From Pseudomonadota bacterium (GTDB taxonomy: Bacteria > Pseudomonadota > Alphaproteobacteria > Rhizobiales > Beijerinckiaceae): a DNA stretch of 7,731 nucleotides. Position 1 is the stretch's first letter. Each line of letters starts with the position of its first letter. The translations under genes were made by a program, and so were the position numbers. Location of the stretch: positions 1 to 7,731 of the forward strand of contig JAEXUU010000237.1 of NCBI GenBank assembly GCA_023452965.1, in the 5' to 3' direction. Shown here one piece after another: positions 1 through 5,096 of the stretch. The notes beneath the pieces were generated by a model. It did no database searches. It was not told where the DNA came from and saw only the letters and a program-made list of their open reading frames with translations.

Positions 1-1361
1 GGCCAATGTCGCGCGATACCATGCCGAAGCAGTTCATCCCGCTGCTCGAAGGCGGGCTTTCGACCTTTCAGGCGACGCTGCTGCGGCTGGCTGACGCGAC
101 CTTCGACACACCGATCGTCATCACCAACAACGATTTCCGTTTCATCGTCGCCGAGCAAATGCTCGCCTGCGGCATCGAGGGCGAGATCGTGCTCGAGCCC
201 GAGCGCCGCGATTCCGCCGCTGCGATCGCCGTCGGTGCCGTGCTGGCCAATCGGCGCGATCCCGAGGCCGTCGGCCTTGCGCTCGCCTCCGACCATGTCG
301 TGCTCGATGCCGAGGCTTTCCGCCATGACTGCAAGCTGGCAGCCCGGCTGGCCGCGAACGGCCTGATCATGACGCTGGGCATCCCGCCGACGCATCCCTC
401 GACGGCCTATGGCTATCTCGCGCCGGGCGAGAAACTCGCCGAGCCAGGGGCCAGCCGCCTCGCCCGCTTCGTCAAGAAGCCGCGGCTAGAACTGGCCGCG
501 CAATATCTTGCCGAAGGTTACCTCTGGAACAGCGGAAACTTCCTCTTCGCCGCCAGGACCATGCTGAGCGAGCTCGAGCATCACGCCCCCGAAGTTCTCG
601 AAGCTGCCGAGGCCGCGGTCGACAAGGCCGGGCGCGATCTCGACTTCCTGCGCCTCGACCCGGCAAGCTTCGCCCGCGCGACCAAGATTTCGATCGACTA
701 CGCGGTGATGGAGCGTACCGACTCGGCCGGCATGCTGGCTGCTTCCTTCGACTGGTCGGATATCGGGGCCTGGGACTCGATCCATGAGATCAAGCCGAAG
801 GACGGCGACGACAACGTGCTCGAAGGCCCCGCAGTGGTGATCGACACACATCGCTCGCTGGTGCGCAGCGACGAGATGCTGACCACCGTTGTCGGCCTCG
901 ACGATGGCGTCGTCGTCGCGACCCGCGACGCCGTGCTGGTTTCCTCGATGGCGGCAGCCGGCAAGGTCAAGAACCTCGTCGAGCAGATGAAAGCGAGCGG
1001 CCGGCCGGAGGCCAGCGAGCACCTGCGCATCTACCGTCCCTGGGGCTGGTACCAGCGCATCGACATCGGCACGCGCTTCCAGGTCAAGCGCATCCACGTC
1101 AAGGAAGCCGGCCAGCTCAGCCTGCAGAAGCACTTCCATCGCGCCGAGCACTGGGTCGTGGTTTCCGGCACCGCCGAGGTCACCGTCGACGACCGCACCG
1201 TCTTCGTCCACGAGAACGAGTCGGTCTACTTGCCGATCGGCTGCACCCACCGACTGAAGAACCCGGGCAAGATTCCGCTAGAACTAATCGAGGTCCAGGT
1301 CGGTTCCTATACCGGCGAGGACGACATCGTCAGGATCGAGGACATCTACGCACGCAACTGA
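1..1361 (+). CDS. manC: Mannose-1-phosphate guanylyltransferase / mannose-6-phosphate isomerase, 5'-truncated by the window
   Basis: This is a bifunctional cytoplasmic enzyme. It converts mannose-1-P plus GTP to GDP-mannose and interconverts mannose-6-P and fructose-6-P, feeding exopolysaccharide or LPS sugar synthesis. The frame is open to the left edge and its first full codons read P-M-S-R-D-T-M-P-K-Q-F. This matches the end of the family's N-terminal nucleotide-binding motif (GGxGTRLWPxSR...PKQF), so roughly 15-20 residues lie outside and the ATG at 6 is internal. Counting from that Met, the nucleotidyltransferase domain spans about 1-270, with SDHVV (95-99), TLGIPPTHPSTAYGYL (123-138), FVKKP (155-159), YLWNSGNF (172-179), SIDYAVMERT (229-238) and DWSDIGAWDSI (249-259). 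The C-terminal cupin isomerase domain spans about 340-450, with PWGWY, LSLQKHFHRAEHWVVVSGTA and IEVQVGSYTGEDDIVR. The family motif is usually FVEKP, so the Lys at 157 is odd. The TGA stop is at 1359-1361. Identification is secure; the exact polysaccharide is unknown. Confidence 0.95.
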   Translation, partial: PMSRDTMPKQFIPLLEGGLSTFQATLLRLADATFDTPIVITNNDFRFIVAEQMLACGIEGEIVLEPERRDSAAAIAVGAVLANRRDPEAVGLALASDHVVLDAEAFRHDCKLAARLAANGLIMTLGIPPTHPSTAYGYLAPGEKLAEPGASRLARFVKKPRLELAAQYLAEGYLWNSGNFLFAARTMLSELEHHAPEVLEAAEAAVDKAGRDLDFLRLDPASFARATKISIDYAVMERTDSAGMLAASFDWSDIGAWDSIHEIKPKDGDDNVLEGPAVVIDTHRSLVRSDEMLTTVVGLDDGVVVATRDAVLVSSMAAAGKVKNLVEQMKASGRPEASEHLRIYRPWGWYQRIDIGTRFQVKRIHVKEAGQLSLQKHFHRAEHWVVVSGTAEVTVDDRTVFVHENESVYLPIGCTHRLKNPGKIPLELIEVQVGSYTGEDDIVRIEDIYARN

Positions 1362-1397
1362 GAGCGGCGCCTTCCGCTCCCTTCAGCGCCGCTTCTC
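1360..1397. terminator. Hairpin between convergent manC and gpx
   Basis: An inverted repeat has arms 1360-1370 (GAGAGCGGCGC) and 1386-1397 (GCGCCGCTTCTC), pairing with one bulged base around a 15-nt loop. It covers both stop codons of the convergent genes. Neither side has a run of T, so it is not a classical intrinsic terminator. It could still protect 3' ends or slow polymerase for both transcripts. The alternative is a chance GC-rich inverted repeat. Confidence 0.35.
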
Positions 1398-1943
1398 CAG
1401 GGCCTGCCCGATCGCCTGGACGAGTTCGGGAGAGACCGGGTCTGTGCGCGAGCTGAAGCTGCCGGCGAGGCTGCCGTCGCGGCCGACCAGGTATTTGTGG
1501 AAGTTCCAGCTCGGGGTCTCGGCCGGGCGCTGGCTAGCCGCCCAACGATAGAAGGGATGGGCCGCCTCGCCACGCACCGCGACCTTCTCGGTGATCAGGT
1601 AGTTCGCGCCATGGCTCTGCCGTACCGCCTCGGCGATCGCCGCCCCGGCGAGCGGCTCCTGCCCGCCGAAATCATTGCTCGGCACGGCAATCAGCATCAG
1701 ACCGCGCGTGCGGTAGCGCTGCCAGAGCTGCTCCAGCCCGGCGAACTGGCCGGCGAGGCCGCAGCGCGTCGCCGTGTTGACGATCAGGATCGGCTTGCCG
1801 CGGTAGGCCTCGAGCGGGACCCTTCCGCCTTCTGCCCTGTCGAAGCTGAAAGCATAGGCGTTGCTGTCGCCCTGCGCCGCGTTTACCTCGGCGATCATCG
1901 GATAGGCGAGTAGGGCAAGGACCTGGCGGCGGTGGAGACGCAT
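1383..1943 (-). CDS. gpx: Exported glutathione peroxidase-family protein (cysteine type)
   Basis: This 186-residue thiol peroxidase belongs to the glutathione peroxidase fold and reduces H2O2 or organic hydroperoxides. The start chosen is the ATG at 1943, preceded by GGAG seven bases upstream. An upstream in-frame start at 2027 would add 28 residues of untypical sequence. The N-terminus (MRLHRRQVLALLA, with V-N-A at 20-22) looks like a signal peptide. Its paired arginines at 5-6 before a short hydrophobic stretch are Tat-like, so the protein is probably periplasmic. The catalytic region is NTATRCGL with peroxidatic Cys61, followed by FGGQEP with Gln95 and SWNFHKYL with Trp146 and Asn147. Together these give the family's Cys/Gln/Trp/Asn tetrad. 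Cys61 is the only cysteine, so no resolving cysteine exists and an external thiol or reductase is implied. The gene is transcribed alone, convergent with manC and downstream of the che operon hairpin. I see no convincing promoter in the ~100 bp upstream, although that stretch is locally AT-rich (1963-2010). Confidence 0.9.
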   Translation of the reverse strand: MRLHRRQVLALLAYPMIAEVNAAQGDSNAYAFSFDRAEGGRVPLEAYRGKPILIVNTATRCGLAGQFAGLEQLWQRYRTRGLMLIAVPSNDFGGQEPLAGAAIAEAVRQSHGANYLITEKVAVRGEAAHPFYRWAASQRPAETPSWNFHKYLVGRDGSLAGSFSSRTDPVSPELVQAIGQALEKRR

Positions 1944-1950
1944 GGGCTGG

Positions 1951-1954
1951 CTCC
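1951..1954 (-). promoter_or_regulatory. Ribosome binding site deciding the gpx start
   Basis: On the minus strand GGAG stands seven bases before the ATG at 1943. This supports that start, which opens the signal peptide, over the longer in-frame alternative at 2027. Confidence 0.6.
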
Positions 1955-2042
1955 GGCGAAATCGGAACACATCGTAGAGCAAAATGAGAAAAGGTGGGAG
2001 CCGGTTTTTTCGGCGCCCCTGCCCCAACCCGCCCCGGAACGA

Positions 2043-2071
2043 CGAAGCCCCGGCCTGGGGCCGGGGCTTCG
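2043..2071 (-). terminator. Hairpin terminating the che operon, downstream of cheY
   Basis: A perfect 13-bp inverted repeat has arms 2043-2055 (CGAAGCCCCGGCC) and 2059-2071 (GGCCGGGGCTTCG), with a three-base loop. It starts 27 bp past the cheY stop. It is very GC-rich but has no T tract on either strand. A structure-stabilised 3' end or a Rho-assisted terminator is more likely than a classical intrinsic one. It separates the operon from gpx, which is transcribed in the same direction. Confidence 0.6.
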
Positions 2072-2098
2072 CAAGAAACTACCGCCGCAGCCGGCAGC

Positions 2099-2485
2099 TC
2101 AGCAGGCCAGGACCTTCTTGACCCGAACCTCGAGGTCGCGCAGTTCGTAGGGCTTCACGACATAGTGGTCGGCCCCGTTGGTCGTCGCCTCATCCATCTT
2201 GTCGACCGAGCGCTCCGAGGTCGCCATGATGATCTTGATCTGGTTGAGCTCAGGCACCGAGCGGATCGCGCGGAGCAGGTCGATGCCGCTCATCCCGTCC
2301 ATGTTCCAGTCGAGCAGCAGCAAGTCGTAGCGCTTGGTCTGCATCTTCATCAGGGCTTCGCGGGCGTTCTCCGCCTCGTCGATGTCCTGGAATTCGATCT
2401 GCTTCAGGAAATAGGTCGCGAGCCCGCGCATGCTCTTCTGGTCGTCGACCACGAGGATGCGATAATCGCTTCTCGCCTTTGTCAT
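2099..2485 (-). CDS. cheY: CheY-type single-domain response regulator
   Basis: This 128-residue stand-alone receiver domain accepts phosphate from the CheA kinase and passes the output to the motor or another target. The acidic pair is Asp14-Asp15 (VVDD) and the phosphoacceptor is Asp59 in DWNMDGMSG. The DWNM string is typical of chemotaxis CheY (D57-W58-N59-M60 in E. coli). Thr89 (MATSE), Tyr108 (HYVVKP) and Lys111 correspond to E. coli Thr87, Tyr106 and Lys109, so the switch residues are intact. There is no output domain. It is the last gene of the minus-strand operon, ten bases after cheB, with a strong Shine-Dalgarno that overlaps the cheB stop. CheY could be the phosphate output or a phosphate sink; the sequence does not decide this. 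Confidence 0.93.
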   Translation of the reverse strand: MTKARSDYRILVVDDQKSMRGLATYFLKQIEFQDIDEAENAREALMKMQTKRYDLLLLDWNMDGMSGIDLLRAIRSVPELNQIKIIMATSERSVDKMDEATTNGADHYVVKPYELRDLEVRVKKVLAC

Positions 2486-2490
2486 AACAC

Positions 2491-2497
2491 TCTCCTC
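2491..2497 (-). promoter_or_regulatory. Strong RBS of cheY overlapping the cheB stop codon
   Basis: On the minus strand the junction reads TGAGGAGAGTGTTATG. GAGGAGA lies five bases before the cheY ATG and shares bases with the cheB TGA (2498-2496). This is the best Shine-Dalgarno in the operon, so cheY may be translated more strongly than its upstream neighbours. Confidence 0.75.
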
Positions 2498-3605
2498 ACG
2501 CGGTCCGCTGATGCGGCCGCTCGCCGATCAACCCCGCGACGACACCACCGATCTGGTCGAGCGCGACGGCCCGATCAGCGGCGCCGATCTCGAACGCGGC
2601 TTTCGGCATCCCGTTTACCACACAGGTCTCACCGCTTTGGATTAACGTCTCGGCCCCGGCTTTTCGCATGGCTAACAAACCGTCAGCGCCATCACGTCCC
2701 ATGCCGGTCAGCAGCACGCCGACCGCCTGGGCGCCGGCCGCCCGCGCCACCGAATGGAACATGACGTCGACAGAGGGGCAGTGCCCGCTGACCAGCGGCC
2801 CCTCCCGAAGCAGGCAGACGAATTCACCGCGCCGCTCCTCAATCTCGAGATGGCGGTGACCGCCGGGCGCGACCACGGCCATGCCGGGCCGCAGCCGGTC
2901 GCCATCCGCAGCTTCCCGGACATCGAGCCCGGTCGCCGCCGCGAGCCGCGCCGCAAACTTGGCAGTATAGCCGGCCGGCATGTGCTGGACGACGACGATC
3001 GGCAGCCGCGTGAAGGCGAGATCACGCATCACCACCTGGACAGCGGGGACGCCGCCGGTGGACGCGCCGATCGCGATCAGCGGCGATTTGCCGACGGTGC
3101 GGCTGATCTCGCGGGCGATGGCCGGACGCGCCGGCACGGCAGCGGCCGGGGCTTCCTTCGCGGCGCGGGCCGCCATCAGCAGGCGTCGGCTGGCCGAGGC
3201 CCGCTGCAGCGCCGTGCCGACATGCTTCATGAAGCTGTCGAGCGTATGGGTGGTGCCGTCCGGCTTCTCGATGAAGTCGATCGCGCCGAGCTCCAGCGCC
3301 TGGATCGTGTTGTCGGCGCCCGGCCCGCCGAAGGCCGAGACGATCAATACCGGCAGCGGGTCCTGCTTCAGCACGCGGGCGAGCAGCTTCAGCCCGTGAC
3401 GGCCAGGCAATTCGAGATCGAGCGTCAGGATGTCCGGCCGCAATTCCTGGATCGCGTCCCAGCCCTCCTCGGCGCTGCCGGCGACGCCGATCACCTGGAA
3501 GCCGGGCGTCGAGTTGATGATCTGCGTCATCAGCTTCTGCATCAGCACGGAATCGTCGACGACGAGGACTTTCACCGGGCCGGCGGAGGGGTTCGGTATG
3601 CCCAT
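2496..3605 (-). CDS. cheB: CheB receptor methylesterase/deamidase response regulator
   Basis: CheB removes methyl groups from, and deamidates, receptor glutamates; it is activated by CheA-dependent phosphorylation. The start chosen is the ATG at 3605 (369 residues). A GTG directly upstream at 3608 is the alternative, and GGAG at 3614-3617 could serve either. The N-terminal receiver domain spans about 11-128, with VVDD (16-19), phospho-Asp63 in TLDLELPG, VSAF and EKP. A roughly 40-residue Ala/Arg-rich linker follows. The catalytic methylesterase domain spans about 172-362, with GASTGG (Ser182), VVQHMPAGYT (His208) and LLTGMGRDGADGL (Asp305), the Ser-His-Asp triad. Length and order are normal for the family. 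The cheD stop and cheB ATG overlap as TGATG, so translation is probably coupled. Confidence 0.95.
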   Translation of the reverse strand: MGIPNPSAGPVKVLVVDDSVLMQKLMTQIINSTPGFQVIGVAGSAEEGWDAIQELRPDILTLDLELPGRHGLKLLARVLKQDPLPVLIVSAFGGPGADNTIQALELGAIDFIEKPDGTTHTLDSFMKHVGTALQRASASRRLLMAARAAKEAPAAAVPARPAIAREISRTVGKSPLIAIGASTGGVPAVQVVMRDLAFTRLPIVVVQHMPAGYTAKFAARLAAATGLDVREAADGDRLRPGMAVVAPGGHRHLEIEERRGEFVCLLREGPLVSGHCPSVDVMFHSVARAAGAQAVGVLLTGMGRDGADGLLAMRKAGAETLIQSGETCVVNGMPKAAFEIGAADRAVALDQIGGVVAGLIGERPHQRTA

Positions 3606-4198
3606 CACCAGATCTCCACTTCGCCCGCCACCGGCTGGGTCTTGAGGCGGTTGAGGTAGGCGAGTTCCTGCTCCCGCTCGGGATCGCGCGCGGCCTGCTG
3701 GACATGCTGGACCCAGGCGCGCCCGGTCGTGGGCTGGTAGTGGATGCGACGCGAGCGGGTGCCGCCGACATCCCTGGAGACGACCGGGATGCCCTCGCGG
3801 GCGAGGAACTCGTTGACGAAGGTGATGTTGCCCTCGCCGATCGCCAGCATGGTGGCGCCGGAGAGCACGCGGGCGCCGCCGAAGACCTTGGCCTCGAGCT
3901 GGCCGCGCCTGGCGCCGCGCTTGAGCAGCCCGTTGATCAGCACCTCCATGGGGGTGTCGCCATAGCGCTCGCCGGCACTGGTGTCGGAGCCGCCATTGTT
4001 CTTTGGCAGCAGGAAATGGTTGAGCCCGCCGACCCCGATATGGGGGTCACGCATGCAGACCGAGATGCAGGAGCCGAGCACCGTCGCCACGATCTCGTCT
4101 TTCGCGGAGGTAATCTCATGCTCACCGGGCGCGACCGTGATGATGGTCGCGTCGAAGCGCGGGTCGAAATAACGCCGTGAGGATCTGGCTAGGCTCAT
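3605..4198 (-). CDS. cheD: CheD receptor glutamine deamidase
   Basis: CheD deamidates specific receptor glutamines and in some species interacts with CheC-type phosphatases; no cheC is visible here. Counting from the ATG at 4198 (197 residues), TVLGSCISVC contains the probable catalytic Cys44 and GGLNHFLLP supplies His61. The 17-residue Cys-His spacing matches the known CheD active site (Cys27/His44 in Thermotoga). A threonine lies just upstream (Thr39), one position off the spacing recalled for Thermotoga. Other family strings are NGLLKRGARR, EAKVFGGARVL, IGEGNITFV and SRDVGGTRSRRIHY. An in-frame TTG at 4219 would add seven residues (MPDEPCH), but the ATG is preferred. It has no good Shine-Dalgarno and sits in the third copy of a 14-bp repeat that begins at the cheR stop. 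Initiation probably depends on upstream translation. Downstream it overlaps cheB by one base. Confidence 0.92.
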   Translation of the reverse strand: MSLARSSRRYFDPRFDATIITVAPGEHEITSAKDEIVATVLGSCISVCMRDPHIGVGGLNHFLLPKNNGGSDTSAGERYGDTPMEVLINGLLKRGARRGQLEAKVFGGARVLSGATMLAIGEGNITFVNEFLAREGIPVVSRDVGGTRSRRIHYQPTTGRAWVQHVQQAARDPEREQELAYLNRLKTQPVAGEVEIW

Positions 4199-4212
4199 AT
4201 GGCAGGGCTCAT
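4195..4212 (-). CDS. Five-codon mini-ORF MSPAI between cheR and cheD
   Basis: The frame reads ATG AGC CCT GCC ATA TGA. It starts in the stop of the previous mini-ORF and ends in the cheD start, again as ATGA (4198-4195). It is the middle copy of the 14-bp repeat. Translation is not demonstrated. If it is translated, it forms the second of two extra reinitiation steps between cheR and cheD. Confidence 0.35.
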   Translation of the reverse strand: MSPAI

Positions 4213-4226
4213 CTGGCAAGGCTCAT
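4209..4226 (-). CDS. Five-codon mini-ORF MSLAR between cheR and cheD
   Basis: The frame reads ATG AGC CTT GCC AGA TGA. Its start overlaps the cheR stop as ATGA (4226-4223), and its stop overlaps the next ATG as ATGA (4212-4209). The peptide matches the first five residues of CheD (MSLAR). The ORF itself is directly visible. That it is translated, by reinitiation after cheR, is an inference; any role would lie in passing ribosomes on rather than in the peptide. Confidence 0.35.
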   Translation of the reverse strand: MSLAR

Positions 4227-5071
4227 GGCGTGCGCTCGTAGATCGTCCGGCCGATCAGTCGAAGCTTCGGGTGCGGCTGCGGCAGGGATTCCGAATGGCC
4301 GAGATAGAGAAAGCCGCCGGGATGGATCAACGAGACGAAGCGATCGAGGATCGCCGCCTTGGTCGGGGTGTCGAAGTAGATGAAGACATTGCGGCAGAAG
4401 ACGACGTCGAACGCGCCCTTCATAGGCCAGCTCTCGATCAGGTTGAGCCGCTTGAAGGCGATCAGGCGCTTGAGATCGTCGCTGATCCGCGCCTCGCCGC
4501 GGCCCGCCTGGCCCTCGAAACGCAAGAGCGGGCGCAGATCGGCAGGCAGCCGTTCGAACAGCTCCAGCGGATAAAGCCCCGCTGCGGCACGGTCGAGAAT
4601 GTCGGTGTCGATATCCGTCGCCAGGATCCTGAAATCGAGGTCGCCGCGATGGCCGATCAGGTCGCGCGAGACCGCCGCGATGCTGTAGGCCTCCTCGCCC
4701 GAGGAGCAGGCGGAGGACCAGATCCGGATTCGGCCGCGCCGGGCGGCGCGCTCCTGGATCAGCCGCGGCAGCACATCGCCGCGCAGATGGTCGAAATGGT
4801 GGCGCTCGCGGAAGAAGGCAGTGTGGTTGGTGGTGACGGCGTTGATCAGCTCGGGAATCTCGTCGAGCGCCGCCGGCGTCTTCAGGAAGGCGCAGTATTC
4901 GGCGACCGAATTCAACCCCAGCGCCTTGACGCGCCGCGCCAGCCGCCCGCGCGTCATCGCTTCCTTGTGCTCGCGAATGACGATGCCGGCATGCTCGTAG
5001 ACGAGCTTGGCAACAAAGCCCATGTCGTCGCGGGTCAAGGTGGGTTCGGCCTGGGGCGGCGGGGCTAGCAT
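4223..5071 (-). CDS. cheR: CheR receptor methyltransferase
   Basis: CheR transfers methyl groups from S-adenosylmethionine to receptor glutamates. The start chosen is the ATG at 5071 (282 residues). The frame stays open to a GTG at 5167, but that extension lies over the receptor gene and is not CheR-like. The N-terminal helical domain spans about 10-75 (YEHAGIVI, arginine-rich RGRLARRV). VTTNHTAFFRERHHF (79-93) is the classic TTN-x-T-x-FFR motif. The SAM-binding domain follows, with WSSACSSGEEAYSIA (118-132), ILATDID (149-155), FDVVFCRNVFIYFD (221-234) and a late GGFLYLGHSES. Length is normal. The beta-subdomain loop near 184-197 is similar in length to that of E. coli CheR, which binds receptor C-terminal pentapeptides; the receptor just upstream ends in such a peptide. 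It starts 25 bp after the receptor stop with only a weak AGAG upstream. Its TGA overlaps the first ATG of the repeat leading to cheD. Confidence 0.95.
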   Translation of the reverse strand: MLAPPPQAEPTLTRDDMGFVAKLVYEHAGIVIREHKEAMTRGRLARRVKALGLNSVAEYCAFLKTPAALDEIPELINAVTTNHTAFFRERHHFDHLRGDVLPRLIQERAARRGRIRIWSSACSSGEEAYSIAAVSRDLIGHRGDLDFRILATDIDTDILDRAAAGLYPLELFERLPADLRPLLRFEGQAGRGEARISDDLKRLIAFKRLNLIESWPMKGAFDVVFCRNVFIYFDTPTKAAILDRFVSLIHPGGFLYLGHSESLPQPHPKLRLIGRTIYERTP

Positions 5072-5096
5072 GGTCTGACTCTGGGCACGCAAAGAC

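Larger units (their letters stand above)
4185..4226 (-). repeat. Three tandem 14-bp units spanning the cheR stop and cheD start
   Basis: On the minus strand the units are ATGAGCCTTGCCAG (4226-4213), ATGAGCCCTGCCAT (4212-4199) and ATGAGCCTAGCCAG (4198-4185). The first and second differ at two positions and the first and third at one. Each unit begins with ATGA. The first ATGA overlaps the cheR TGA and the third gives the cheD ATG. Removing two units restores an ordinary four-base ATGA overlap between cheR and cheD, so duplication of an ancestral junction is the simplest origin. Confidence 0.9.

Noticed and set aside
486..1250. Minus-strand open frame (254 codons) inside manC
   Set aside because: It overlaps the conserved nucleotidyltransferase and cupin core of manC; its composition is that of a shadow frame.
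1971..1976. TACGAT on the minus strand as a -10 box for gpx
   Set aside because: No -35 element lies at 16-18 bp upstream, and no GGAAC-type stress-sigma element pairs with it. A single hexamer is too weak to report.
2000..2014. GCCG-GTTTTTT-CGGC as a small hairpin or terminator upstream of gpx
   Set aside because: The stem is only four pairs and the T run is in the loop, not after the stem.
1944..2027. Longer glutathione peroxidase with 28 extra N-terminal residues
   Set aside because: The ATG at 1943 has a GGAG at proper spacing and opens a signal-peptide-like sequence; the extension has no such support.
1994..2764. Plus-strand open frame (256 codons) crossing cheY and part of cheB
   Set aside because: It crosses an operon-end hairpin and two well-supported minus-strand genes, and its translation is low-complexity Arg/His-rich.
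2754..3659. Plus-strand open frame (301 codons) opposite cheB
   Set aside because: It is a shadow of cheB produced by GC-biased third positions and shows no recognisable motif.
4199..5068. Plus-strand open frame (289 codons) opposite cheR
   Set aside because: It is antisense to a complete CheR with canonical motifs, and has no family motif of its own and no ribosome site.
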